This document shows positions 36,020 through 47,647 of a stretch of DNA of 64,000 bases, piece after piece. The stretch covers positions 242,113 through 306,112 of the forward strand of contig NZ_JH815199.1 in the NCBI RefSeq assembly GCF_000296445.1, given 5' to 3'. The position numbers and the translations under genes were made by a program. Source of the stretch: Slackia piriformis YIT 12062. GTDB taxonomy: Bacteria; Actinomycetota; Coriobacteriia; Coriobacteriales; Eggerthellaceae. Numbering within the stretch: the stretch's first letter is position 1; every line of letters starts with the position of its first letter. Below the pieces are notes generated by a model, which saw only the letters and a program-made list of their open reading frames with translations, was not told the DNA's origin and did no database searches.

Positions 36020-36535
36020 ATGGATCAAAAGGTGTACGAGCTCATCAATCAGCAGATCAACGCCGAACTGTACAGCGCATACCTGTACATGTCGTTCGCC
36101 GACCACTACGAGGAAGAGGGTCTTTCCGGATACGCGAACTACTACATGATCCAGGCTGCAGAAGAACGCGATCACGCGCTTATCTTCCGTAACTATCTGC
36201 ACGACAACGGCCAGAAGCTGAAGCTTAGCGCCATCGCTCAGCCCGACAAGACTTTCACGGATTTCATGGGCCCGCTTGAGGCCGCCCTTGAGCACGAGAA
36301 ATATGTCACCGCACTCATCAACGACATCTATGCGGCCGCGGTCGAGGCAAAAGACTATCGCTGCATGAAGTTTTTGGATTGGTTCATCGATGAGCAGATG
36401 GAAGAAGAGGCCAACGCGGACGAGATGGTCACCAAGATGCGTCTGTTCGGCTCCGATGCCAAGGCTCTTTATGACCTCGACAGGGAATACGCCGCTCGCG
36501 TATACAGCGTTCCTTCTCCGCTGGCAAACGCCTAA
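36020..36535 (+). CDS. Ferritin-like iron storage protein
   Basis: The 171-residue four-helix protein stores iron as ferric mineral in a 24-subunit shell. Ferroxidase residues are in place: Glu16 in NAELYSAYLYM, Glu and His in AAEERDHALIF (about residues 46-56), Glu in ALEHEKYVTALI (about 93) and the Gln-Met-Glu-Glu-Glu run (about 126-131). It is the FtnA type without a haem-binding Met. GAAGGAAGG lies before ATG 36020. It is monocistronic with a strong terminator. Iron or oxygen stress regulation is likely but no Fur box was recognised. Confidence 0.96.
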   Translation: MDQKVYELINQQINAELYSAYLYMSFADHYEEEGLSGYANYYMIQAAEERDHALIFRNYLHDNGQKLKLSAIAQPDKTFTDFMGPLEAALEHEKYVTALINDIYAAAVEAKDYRCMKFLDWFIDEQMEEEANADEMVTKMRLFGSDAKALYDLDREYAARVYSVPSPLANA

Positions 36536-36562
36536 GTGCCGCATTTTATTTCGGCAAAGCCC

Positions 36563-36600
36563 AAGCCGCATCGCCTGGTTCGATGCGGCTTTTTCTTTGT
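36563..36600 (+). terminator. Rho-independent terminator after ferritin
   Basis: AGCCGCATCG (36564-36573) and CGATGCGGCT (36581-36590) with a 7-base loop, then TTTTCTTTG. Confidence 0.92.
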
Positions 36601-36849
36601 CCGGGTTTTCGTTTGCCTAGCAGTTTTTCGAGCCTCTGTCGCACCATGCAATATCTTTATGTATGAATGGAATGGTATTGATTGCAGTTATGCATAAAGG
36701 AACCATAAAATCCCTTTTTCGCGCCGAGAATCCGCTTCATCGCGCCGCTTGCCGCTGCGAATTTCCGAGTGTTTTAGCGAAGCTCTAAACTCTCCGCGTT
36801 CGTTTTTTCGAACGTTAGCTCGCGGGCTTGATTTGCGGAAGGATTCGTT
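36601..36849. other. Leader region of glmS
   Basis: About 250 bases with no gene. A small hairpin, CGTTCG-TTTTTT-CGAACG (36797-36814), lies 36 bases before the start. I looked for the conserved core of the glmS ribozyme and did not find it. Confidence 0.5.
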
Positions 36850-38685
36850 ATGTGCGGAATCATCGGATATACGGGCACGTTGCAAGCGAAGGAGATTCTT
36901 CTTCGCGGTTTGAGGCGCATGGAGTATCGCGGTTACGATTCTGCCGGTATTGCCGTGCAAACCGAAGCCGGGCTCAACGTCAAGCACAAGGTCGGCAAAG
37001 TTGCTGGCCTCGAGGCCATGGTTGAGTCCATGGACATACAGGGCGTTTGCGGCATCGGTCACACGCGATGGGCGACGCACGGCAAGCCGAGCGAGCGCAA
37101 CGCCCATCCGCACACGGGATGCGCGAACGATATTGCGGTTGTTCATAACGGCATCATAGAGAACTTCGCCAGCTTGAAAGAAGAGCTCATCGGCCGAGGC
37201 CATATCTTTTCAAGCGAGACCGATACCGAAGTGGTAGCCCATCTTGTCGAGGAAGCCTACGACGGAGACCTTCTCGCGGCGGTGCAGGCGGCGACGAACA
37301 GACTTGCTGGCGCATACGGCCTCGCCGTTGTGTGCGAGTCCGAGCCCGGGGTTATCGTGTGCGCCCGCAAAGACTCCCCCATCGTGGTAGGCAAAGGACC
37401 GAATGGCGCGCTTGTGGCCAGCGATATCGTTGCCCTTATCGATCAGACGCGCGATGTCGTCGTGCTTGAGGACGGCATGTTCGCTAAGCTGACGTGCGAG
37501 GGCGGGGAGAGCGTCATCGAGTATTTCGATGCCGAAGGATGCAGCGCAGACCCGGAAGTCACGCATGTCGATTGGGATATCGACGCAGCGGAAAAGGGCG
37601 GTTTCCCCGATTTCATGCTCAAGGAAATCCACGAAGAACCACGCACCATTCGCGACACCTTGGCGGGCCGCATGGTCAACGGCCATCTTCAGTTCGACGA
37701 GCTGTCTTTGAACTATGACGAACTTGCCGCGATCGACCGCGTGTACATCATCGCATGCGGAACGAGCTACCATGCGGGCCTTATCGCCAAGAACCTCATA
37801 GAGGCGTGGAGCCGTATTCCGTGCGAGGTGGAGGTGGCAAGCGAGTTTCGCTATCGCAATCCCATCATCACGCCGTCCACGTTGGTGGTCGCCGTGTCTC
37901 AGTCTGGAGAAACCGCCGATACGCTTGCAGCCATTCGCGACGCGCGCATCAAGGGCGCGAAGGTTTTCGGCGTGACGAACGTGGTGGGAAGTCCGGTTGC
38001 CCGCGAAAGCGACGGCGTTATCTATATCAAGGCGAATAAAGAGATATCCGTGGCGGCCACGAAGAGCTTCCTCGGCCAGGTTGCGGCATTGACGCTGCTC
38101 GCCATGCTGCTCGGCCAGCTTCGCGGCGGCCTGACCACGGCCCAGATTCGCATGCTGTTCCGCGAAATGGCGGATACCGCCCAGCAGATTGAGCAGATTC
38201 TGTCGGATACGAGCGCCATCGAAGAAGCGGCGCTTGCGTGCAAGGACGCCGATAACGCTCTTTTCATCGGGCGAGGCATAGGTTCCACCATCTGCTACGA
38301 AGGGGCCTTGAAACTCAAGGAGATCAGCTACCTTCACGCCGAAGCCTATGCGGCGGGAGAGATGAAGCATGGGCCGATCGCTCTGCTTGACGAAGGCTTT
38401 CCGGTAATTGTGGTTGCGACGAAAAGCCCCACGTACGACAAGGTCATATCCAACATCCAGGAGTGCAAGGCGCGCGGCGCGCTCATTGTCGCCCTTGCTA
38501 CCGAAGGGGACGAGGAAATCAAGAAGCACGCCGACTACGTGATGTACATACCGAAAGTCCGTGACTGCTTCAGCGCCATTACGGCGAGCGTTCCCTTGCA
38601 GCTATTCGCGCGCTTCATAGCCCTTGCGCGCGGCTGCGATGTAGACCAGCCCCGCAACCTCGCGAAAAGCGTGACCGTGGAATAG
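36850..38685 (+). CDS. glmS: Glutamine-fructose-6-phosphate aminotransferase
   Basis: The 611-residue enzyme makes glucosamine-6-phosphate from fructose-6-phosphate and glutamine, the first step toward UDP-GlcNAc and peptidoglycan. Cys2 after Met1 (MCGIIGY) is the N-terminal glutaminase nucleophile. HTRWATHGKPSERNAHPH, two SIS sugar-isomerase domains (IIACGTSYHAGL; FIGRGIGSTICYEGALKLKE) and the C-terminal LAKSVTVE are all standard. GGAAGG precedes ATG 36850. It heads a co-directional run that continues with acpS, 84 bases after its stop. Confidence 0.98.
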   Translation: MCGIIGYTGTLQAKEILLRGLRRMEYRGYDSAGIAVQTEAGLNVKHKVGKVAGLEAMVESMDIQGVCGIGHTRWATHGKPSERNAHPHTGCANDIAVVHNGIIENFASLKEELIGRGHIFSSETDTEVVAHLVEEAYDGDLLAAVQAATNRLAGAYGLAVVCESEPGVIVCARKDSPIVVGKGPNGALVASDIVALIDQTRDVVVLEDGMFAKLTCEGGESVIEYFDAEGCSADPEVTHVDWDIDAAEKGGFPDFMLKEIHEEPRTIRDTLAGRMVNGHLQFDELSLNYDELAAIDRVYIIACGTSYHAGLIAKNLIEAWSRIPCEVEVASEFRYRNPIITPSTLVVAVSQSGETADTLAAIRDARIKGAKVFGVTNVVGSPVARESDGVIYIKANKEISVAATKSFLGQVAALTLLAMLLGQLRGGLTTAQIRMLFREMADTAQQIEQILSDTSAIEEAALACKDADNALFIGRGIGSTICYEGALKLKEISYLHAEAYAAGEMKHGPIALLDEGFPVIVVATKSPTYDKVISNIQECKARGALIVALATEGDEEIKKHADYVMYIPKVRDCFSAITASVPLQLFARFIALARGCDVDQPRNLAKSVTVE

Positions 38686-38769
38686 TTTTCAGGGAGGTAC
38701 TTTTCGCCTGTTTTCGCAGGTCGCCCCTTTCGTCTGGAGTACAATGGCGAAAAGACGAAAGGAATGCTT

Positions 38770-39282
38770 ATGACGGTCGGCCTTGGTGTTGATATCGTAG
38801 AAATCGCGCGCATGCGTCGCGTGATGGAGCGTACGCCCTCGTTTGCCGCGAAGGTTTTCACCGAGGCCGAGCGCGCCTATTGCGAGTCCAAGGCGAATCC
38901 CACAACGCATTACGCTGCGCGCTTCGCGGCCAAAGAGGCGGTATGCAAGGCGCTTGGCACGGGCATTCTCGTAGACGGCATGCGCATGACTGATGTCGAA
39001 GTCGTGCGCAATAGCCGGGGAAAGCCCACCGTTGCCTTGCACGGACAAGCGGCGGCAAGAGCGAAAGACCAGGGCGTTCTCGATATCCCTCTCTCTCTTA
39101 CCTATACGCACAGCGTTGCCGTGGCCAACGCTGTTGCCATTACCGAGGCTTCCCAGGTGGAGCGCGAACGCCGACGCGATGTCAAAGCCGAACTCGCCCA
39201 GCAGTTCAAAGAGATGCGAGGCATGCTCGACGACCTTAGCAGCGCAACGGCGCATAAAGCGGACGAGGTCCACGGGCAATGA
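38770..39282 (+). CDS. acpS: Holo-[acyl-carrier-protein] synthase with C-terminal extension
   Basis: The enzyme transfers 4'-phosphopantetheine from CoA to acyl carrier protein. The core, residues 1-122, has VGLGVDIVEIARM with the metal-binding Asp, RFAAKEAVCKALGTG, and SLTYTHSVAVANAVA. Typical AcpS ends near residue 125; this one continues to 170 with a charged helical tail (VERERRRDVKAELAQQF and beyond). AAAGGA before ATG 38770 decides it over ATG 38764. It precedes nnrD by 16 bases and the two are surely cotranscribed. Confidence 0.95.
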   Translation: MTVGLGVDIVEIARMRRVMERTPSFAAKVFTEAERAYCESKANPTTHYAARFAAKEAVCKALGTGILVDGMRMTDVEVVRNSRGKPTVALHGQAAARAKDQGVLDIPLSLTYTHSVAVANAVAITEASQVERERRRDVKAELAQQFKEMRGMLDDLSSATAHKADEVHGQ

Positions 39283-39298
39283 GAGAAAGGTGCGCATC

Positions 39299-40285
39299 AT
39301 GAAGTCAATCACGTCGAAAAAAGCAGCGCGGGCTTTGCCCTTCCCCCGCCTTAACGACAACAAGTACACACGCGGCGTGTGCGAGCTTGTGGTGGGAAGC
39401 GAGGCTTTCGTAGGGGCCGCGATTCTTGCGGTCTCGGCGGCGAACAGGATGGGCGCAGGCTACATCAGGGCGTATGTGTGCGAAGAGGCGGCCCGCGTTC
39501 TTCATGCGGTGCAGCCTTCGGTGGTAACGCTTCCTGCAGGTGATTATGCGAGCGCTTCCCACAATCAAGATGAGCGCCACCCGCGCGCGACGGTCGTCGG
39601 CTGCGGCATGAGGGGCACCCAGGTGGAACTGCGTTTGGTGGTGGATGTGCTTGAGTCCACCGACGCTCCCGTACTTGTGGACGGTGGAGGGCTTGCGGCG
39701 CTCGCCATGCCCGATGGCATGGCGGCTTTGAAAAAGCGCTTCATCGAAGGGCTTCCTACGGTGGTGACCCCTCATGGCGGCGAGGCGCTTCGAATGCTGC
39801 AGGCTCTTCACGAGCAACGTGCCCTTGAGCAGACGGCTTCGCGCGGAGTTCTGGGGTCTGCGCGGGATGCCAAAGAATTTGCGGCACGAGGGGCCCGTGC
39901 GCTGGTGGGCAATTCCACTCCTCAGGAAATGGCGCTTGCCCTCTCTCGGGCTTTCGGCGTCGTGTGCGTGCTTAAAGGCCCTGATACCTTCATTGCATCG
40001 GGCGACGAAGAAAGCGACCGCGACGTTTCGGCTTTGTATCAAGGAACGCCTGCTCTTGCCAAGGCGGGAACCGGTGATGTTCTTGCGGGAGTAATAGGGG
40101 CTTTGCTGGCGCAGGGGGTCAGCGCGTATGACGCCTGCGTTGCCGGGACGTTCGTCCATGCTCGCGCGGGAGTTTTGGCGTCGGTCGATCTGGGAGAGAC
40201 CTGCGTGACTGCCGAAGACGTTTTGAGCCACCTTGCTCCGGCCGTTTCGGCGCTTGTGCGCAAGCTTCAGAAAGAAGGAAACTGA
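39299..40285 (+). CDS. nnrD: ADP-dependent NAD(P)H-hydrate dehydratase (stand-alone)
   Basis: The 328-residue protein is the dehydratase that repairs hydrated NADH and NADPH, using ADP. It shows the carbohydrate-kinase-like fold with GMGAGYIRAYV, VVTPHGGEALRML and the signature KAGTGDVLAGVIGALLAQG. In many bacteria it is fused to the epimerase NnrE; here the N-terminal epimerase domain is absent and no separate nnrE is in the window. It sits between acpS and the HdeD-like gene with 1-base spacing downstream, suggesting one operon. GAGAAAGG precedes ATG 39299. Confidence 0.93.
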   Translation: MKSITSKKAARALPFPRLNDNKYTRGVCELVVGSEAFVGAAILAVSAANRMGAGYIRAYVCEEAARVLHAVQPSVVTLPAGDYASASHNQDERHPRATVVGCGMRGTQVELRLVVDVLESTDAPVLVDGGGLAALAMPDGMAALKKRFIEGLPTVVTPHGGEALRMLQALHEQRALEQTASRGVLGSARDAKEFAARGARALVGNSTPQEMALALSRAFGVVCVLKGPDTFIASGDEESDRDVSALYQGTPALAKAGTGDVLAGVIGALLAQGVSAYDACVAGTFVHARAGVLASVDLGETCVTAEDVLSHLAPAVSALVRKLQKEGN

Positions 40286-40286
40286 A

Positions 40287-40877
40287 ATGAGCAATATTCC
40301 TATTGAGCTCATGGATTCGCGCGACGAATTCCGACCCGGCCGCAGCGGTGGATCGGTGAACTGGATGCAGCTGCTTTCGGGCGTGCTGCTCCTTGTTTTC
40401 GGTCTGGTCTGCGTTTTCTGCCCGCTTGAGGTTCTCATGGGGTTTAACGTCCTGGCGGCCGTGCTGATCGTCGTTTCGGGCGTTATCAATCTAATGTCCT
40501 ACTTTCGTTCCCGCAATACGCTTTTCGAACAGAGCGGCTGGAGCTTCTTCTTTGCCATCATGCTCATGGTTTTCGGGGTGGTGTTGCTCTTTTTCCCTAT
40601 GCTGGGCGTTGCATTTATTGGGTGGATACTCGGCCTGGGCGCCGTCCTTTTCGGCGTTGTTCAGCTTGTGGTCGCGCGGCGGTTCTTCGCGGTGGGCGCG
40701 GGCATGGGCGGCCTCTTGGGGATATCCGGAGCTGCGGAAGTCATCTTGGGAATCCTGTTGTGCATATGGCCGGCTTATCTGGGTATCTTTATTGGCCTGT
40801 TTGCTTGCGTTCATGCCGTTGACATGATTGTCTTCAGCCTCCCCATCGGGCGCGACCGCACCAACACGCTCTGGTAG
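40287..40877 (+). CDS. HdeD/DUF308 family membrane protein
   Basis: The 196-residue protein has six hydrophobic helices in three similar pairs, the DUF308 pattern (LLSGVLLLVFGLVCVFCPLE; FFFAIMLMVFGVVLLFFPML; LLGISGAAEVILGILLCIWP). HdeD in E. coli is linked to acid resistance, but most family members have unknown roles. It starts one base after the nnrD stop, with AGAAGGAAAC as ribosome site inside nnrD, so coupling is clear. The N-terminal 25 residues and the C-terminal tail are hydrophilic. Confidence 0.88.
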   Translation: MSNIPIELMDSRDEFRPGRSGGSVNWMQLLSGVLLLVFGLVCVFCPLEVLMGFNVLAAVLIVVSGVINLMSYFRSRNTLFEQSGWSFFFAIMLMVFGVVLLFFPMLGVAFIGWILGLGAVLFGVVQLVVARRFFAVGAGMGGLLGISGAAEVILGILLCIWPAYLGIFIGLFACVHAVDMIVFSLPIGRDRTNTLW

Positions 40878-41052
40878 GTCGTGCGAGGCGACGTGCCTGC
40901 AGCGCAAGGGATTTCGCCTAAGGCACGTTTGCAGGTCGATCGGGTTGGCGCGCTTGCGGCGTCGTTCGGCGTCGACGGGTGTCGCGCAGCAGGTCGCATG
41001 TTCGCACGAAGCCATGCTTGCCGCGCAAAAGCGGCAGACAGGAGGCAAAGCC

Positions 41053-44134
<3,082 letters not shown>

Positions 44135-44268
44135 TTCGACGAGGGGTTTTACGAATGGCGTTGATAGCGCCATTCGTTCGGAGCAATCCGTTCCGCGCCT
44201 GGCATGCTGCGCTATACTACGCATTTGAAACAAGTTGACCGCATAGGCACGATGGGAGTGGGTATGCC

Positions 44269-44646
44269 ATGCAAGACAGGTTGAGCGCATATGACGAGAA
44301 GGTTCTTCGCCGACTGATTCAGCTGGAAACCGCTCGTCGTCAAGAACGAAAGCAGGGTCCGCTTGCGTTCGTGAAGCGCGACACCGAAGCCGGCTCTGCC
44401 ATGCGTCGCCTTGACCAGATGGGTATGATCGGGGCCATGTACAAGGACAATAACCCCTATGTGGTCGAGGTTCTGGCAAAAGGGTATTCGTATCTCGGCA
44501 TAGTGGACGAAGAACGGGCCGAGGTCCTTCGCATCGAGCGTCACCGAAAAGAAGACCGTCGTCATGATTGGCTCGTGAGCGTGTTCACGGTCCTCGTTGC
44601 CATGGTCGGCGTCATTGCGGGATTTCTCATCGGCAAGTTCGTCTAG
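44269..44646 (+). CDS. Small protein with C-terminal membrane anchor, unknown function
   Basis: I do not recognise this 125-residue protein. Residues 1-95 are charged and look helical, possibly a winged-helix-like fold (LRRLIQLETARRQE; AMRRLDQMGMIGAMY), and residues 100-122 form one transmembrane helix (LVSVFTVLVAMVGVIAGFLI). The N-terminal domain would be cytoplasmic. GGGAG precedes the ATG at 44269 with a spacing of some 10 bases. It is convergent with the TSUP gene, 15 bases apart. It may be a small membrane regulator, but nothing proves this. Confidence 0.6.
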   Translation: MQDRLSAYDEKVLRRLIQLETARRQERKQGPLAFVKRDTEAGSAMRRLDQMGMIGAMYKDNNPYVVEVLAKGYSYLGIVDEERAEVLRIERHRKEDRRHDWLVSVFTVLVAMVGVIAGFLIGKFV

Positions 44647-44661
44647 GGTTGTACGGCTTTC

Positions 44662-45420
44662 TTACGCCATCAGGTCGAATAGCACTTTCGCAAAAAGCAG
44701 CCCCAGCACTACGATGACGATGGGCCTTACGATTTTCGTTCCGTCTTTCATGACCATTCCTGCGCCAAGATAATTGCCCGCGATGCTGAATACGGCTGCC
44801 GTCAAGCCCAGCCCGATCCATACGACGCCGTGCATGAGGAACGTGATGAGTGCGGCGATGTTCGAGGCAAGGTTGGCAACCTTTACCTCGCCCGATGCCT
44901 CTTTCACGGGAAGCTTCGCTGCGGCTGTGAAGGCTATGAGCATGAACGTCCCGGTTCCCGGTCCGTAAAACCCGTCATATGCTCCTATCAAAACGGAGAC
45001 GGCGGCAACGATGGCATATTGTTTGCGGGGCGAGATGGAAACGTCGTCGGGAATGTCTATGGCGCGCTTTCGCAAGACGGCGAAGGCCACGAAAGGCAGA
45101 GCCACGATAAGCAGCATCTCGAAGACGTTGTCGGGCGTGAGCATAGCGAGTTTGGCTCCGATAGCCGATCCCGCCAAGGCCCCGAGCGCTGCGGGTACGG
45201 CCAGGCGCAGCTTGATGTAGCCCCCTTTCGCCATGCGTGCCGTGGCGACAATGGTCCCGATAGCCGACGAGAGCTTGTTCGTTCCGAGGGCGGCATGCGC
45301 GGGAAGCCCCGCGATAAGATACGAAGTCAAGGAGATGAGGCCTCCGCCGCCGGCGATGGAATCGACGAGACCTGCGAGGAAAACGAGCGGGCAGACGATG
45401 ATGAGCGTAATGGGATCCAT
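44662..45420 (-). CDS. TSUP (TauE/SafE) family sulfite/organic-anion permease
   Basis: The 252-residue membrane protein has eight helices and the TSUP N-terminal signature LAGLVDSIAGGGGLISLTSY, with the second repeat IGAYDGFYGPGTGTFM. Family members export sulfite, sulfoacetate or other anions. The gene is divergent from the racemase gene and shares a 200-base region with a symmetrical TATAAT (45462-45469). No sulfur genes are nearby, so the substrate is unknown. GACAAGGTCTCC lies before ATG 45420. Confidence 0.9.
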   Translation of the reverse strand: MDPITLIIVCPLVFLAGLVDSIAGGGGLISLTSYLIAGLPAHAALGTNKLSSAIGTIVATARMAKGGYIKLRLAVPAALGALAGSAIGAKLAMLTPDNVFEMLLIVALPFVAFAVLRKRAIDIPDDVSISPRKQYAIVAAVSVLIGAYDGFYGPGTGTFMLIAFTAAAKLPVKEASGEVKVANLASNIAALITFLMHGVVWIGLGLTAAVFSIAGNYLGAGMVMKDGTKIVRPIVIVVLGLLFAKVLFDLMA

Positions 45421-45622
45421 GGAGACCTTGTCTAGAGGTGGCGGGCGTGCGAGTCCACGGGATTATAATACGAACCTAAGCGCTTGCGCGGCTTCGGATG
45501 TCCAACGATGGCTGCGGGCCGCAACGCTTCGGCGTGGGCGTTGCAGTTTGCAGCGTCGACGGCAAGGCCGGGCTTGAGCATGCGCGCATTGCCGCAAGAC
45601 GATGCGTCGGAGGAGGAACATC

Positions 45623-46336
45623 ATGGCCAATACGGCAAAGAAAAAACTCGGCATCATAGGCGGATTGGGCCCGGCTGCAACGGCGAGCCTCTTTATGCGC
45701 ATCATCGATCACACGGATGCGAAAACCGATCAGGACCATCTTGATATAACCATTCTGAATCGCCCCCAGATTCCCGACAGGACGGCTTTTATCCTGGGGA
45801 AAAGCGAAGAATCCTATATTCCCGCCGTGCGAGAAGCTGCTTTCGAGCTGGAGCGCATGGGTTGCGAAGTCATTTGCATGCCCTGCGTCACGGGTCACTA
45901 TAGAAGCGAAGAGACATTCGGAGGCCTTACTAGCGCCCATGTTGTCCATATGCCGCTCGAGGCGGCACGCTATTTGGCCCGCGAGGGCAAACAGGTGGTT
46001 GGCGTTATGGCTACGGACGGAACGGGCCGTGCGGGCGTGCTCCAGAAGGCGCTTGAGGCCGAGGGGTTGCAGCCGGTCTTTCCCGACGAGGACAACCAGG
46101 CGAAGGTCATGAGCATTATCTACGATGATGTCAAAGCAGGCCTTCCTGCCGATATGCAGGCTTTCGACGAAGTGTGCGCGCATCTGCGCAGCCGCGGATG
46201 CGACAGCGTTCTGCTCGGCTGCACGGAGCTTTCGGTCATCGACGCTCCGGCGGAAGCGCACGGCATGATGGTCGTAGACGCCCTCGAGGTGCTTGCCTTG
46301 CGTTCCGTCGAAGAATGCGGTGCCGCCGTCAAGTAA
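45623..46336 (+). CDS. Aspartate/glutamate racemase-family protein
   Basis: The 237-residue protein racemises an acidic amino acid, probably aspartate, using two cysteines. The N-terminus LGIIGGLGPAATASLF is typical of this family. The first catalytic Cys is in CMPCVTGHY (family form usually PCNTAH) and the second in LLGCTELSVI. GGAGGAGG before ATG 45623 is a strong ribosome site; the preceding MRRRRNI is not used. D-amino acids feed peptidoglycan. It is 210 bases upstream of ilvE and may be cotranscribed or have its own promoter (TATAAT at 45464). Confidence 0.88.
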   Translation: MANTAKKKLGIIGGLGPAATASLFMRIIDHTDAKTDQDHLDITILNRPQIPDRTAFILGKSEESYIPAVREAAFELERMGCEVICMPCVTGHYRSEETFGGLTSAHVVHMPLEAARYLAREGKQVVGVMATDGTGRAGVLQKALEAEGLQPVFPDEDNQAKVMSIIYDDVKAGLPADMQAFDEVCAHLRSRGCDSVLLGCTELSVIDAPAEAHGMMVVDALEVLALRSVEECGAAVK

Positions 46337-46469
46337 TCTTCGCCAAAGTGGTTGCAGGCGGCTGCTTTTTTGACGCGTCGAGGACGCTTGCCGGAGGCTC
46401 GTTGTCTTCGGATGCGCCTTTCAGGCCTCGCTGTAGAACATTCGTTATTTCTTGCGGGTAAAACTTCCA

Positions 46470-46495
46470 TATACTCCACCGTGATGGAGTATAAT
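46470..46495 (+). promoter_or_regulatory. ilvE promoter with overlapping palindromic operator
   Basis: TATACTCCA (46470-46478) and TGGAGTATA (46485-46493) form a perfect 9-base inverted repeat with a 6-base spacer that overlaps a TATAAT (46490-46495). No good -35 is seen at 17 bases, so the palindrome may serve a repressor or activator. Confidence 0.65.
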
Positions 46496-46547
46496 GCCCA
46501 GTGCTACATCGTACTAAAGCGCATTGCGCACGAAAGGAGCATCGATC

Positions 46548-47471
46548 ATGGCAATAGAGGAAGCGAAGTATATCTGGAAGAACGGCGAGCTGGTTCCCTG
46601 GGCGGAATGCACCACCCACGTGCTCACCCATTCTCTTCATTACGGGTCGGCCGTGTTCGAAGGTATGCGTTGCTACTATAACGAAGAAACCGACGCAAGC
46701 TACGTCTTCCGTCTTCAGGACCACATGGAGCGTCTCATCCGCTCTGCGAAAATCTGCATGACCGAAGTTCCTTATACCGCAGACGAGCTGGTTGCGGCTA
46801 CGCTCGAGCTCATCAAAGCGTGCGAGCTGAAGAGCTGCTACGTGCGTCCTCTGGTGTACCGTGGATACGGACAGATGGGCGTCGATCCCACGGGCGCTCC
46901 CGTTGACGTCATCATCGCGTGTTGGCCGTGGGGCGCATACCTTGGCGCGGACGCTTTGGAGAAGGGCATCAAAGTGGGCGTTTCTTCGTGGCGCCAGCGT
47001 TCGAACAACGCCATCCCGCCCCAAATGAAGTCTTCCGCATCGTATATGAACTCCATCCTTGCCAAGTTGGAGGCAAAGGCCCACGGCTATTCCGAGGCTG
47101 TTATGCTCAATGAAGACGGCTATGTTTGCGAAGGCACGGGCGAGAATCTCTTCCTCGTGCGAGACGGCGTTCTTTCCACGCCGCCCGTCTCTGAAGGTTT
47201 GCTCGAAGGTATCACGCGCGACACCATTTTGAACCTTGCCATGGACCTCGATATCCCTGTGGTCGAGGAACGCCTTGTTCGCGCCGACCTTTACGGGGCC
47301 GACGAGGTCTTCTTTACCGGTTCGGCCGCGGAAGTGACTCCTGTCGCTGCCGTTGACGACCGCGAGATTGGCGGTCGCGGCCCCATCACCAAGGCTCTTC
47401 AGGATCGTTTCTTCGAAATGACGGCGGGCAAGCTTCCCGAATACAGCGATTGGCTGTACGAAGTCAAATAA
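46548..47471 (+). CDS. ilvE: Branched-chain amino acid aminotransferase
   Basis: The 307-residue fold-type IV PLP enzyme performs the last step of leucine, isoleucine and valine synthesis. Features: HSLHYGSAVFEGMR (substrate channel), MKSSASYMNSILAKLEA with the PLP Lys near 160, VMLNEDGYVCEGTGENLF, and FFTGSAAEVTPV that grips the PLP phosphate. GAAAGGAGC precedes ATG 46548. It is 10 kb from leuACDB and has its own regulated promoter, so branched-chain genes are scattered. No ilvC, ilvD or ilvB is in the window. Confidence 0.97.
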   Translation: MAIEEAKYIWKNGELVPWAECTTHVLTHSLHYGSAVFEGMRCYYNEETDASYVFRLQDHMERLIRSAKICMTEVPYTADELVAATLELIKACELKSCYVRPLVYRGYGQMGVDPTGAPVDVIIACWPWGAYLGADALEKGIKVGVSSWRQRSNNAIPPQMKSSASYMNSILAKLEAKAHGYSEAVMLNEDGYVCEGTGENLFLVRDGVLSTPPVSEGLLEGITRDTILNLAMDLDIPVVEERLVRADLYGADEVFFTGSAAEVTPVAAVDDREIGGRGPITKALQDRFFEMTAGKLPEYSDWLYEVK

Positions 47472-47604
47472 AGCTCCGAAGACGCGCCATTGCCGCGCGG
47501 CAACGCTTGGCGGCATTGGCGTGCATGTCTGCGGCGCATGGCGGCTTGTTCTTGCCACTTCCTTCTGAGGGTCGCATGTCCTTCGTCTCATTGCTGTTAT
47601 GCTT

Positions 47605-47630
47605 GAAAGGCCTCGGTTTCGAGGCCTTTC
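47605..47630 (+). terminator. Hairpin between ilvE and the dipeptidase gene
   Basis: GAAAGGCCTCG (47605-47615) and CGAGGCCTTTC (47620-47630) with a TTT-containing loop form a perfect 11-base stem. It lies just upstream of the dipeptidase ribosome site. Confidence 0.7.
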
Positions 47631-47647
47631 GCATGGAAGGACGCATT

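Noticed and set aside
36601..36849. glmS ribozyme upstream of glmS
   Set aside because: The conserved core and cleavage-site sequence are not present; only a small hairpin is.
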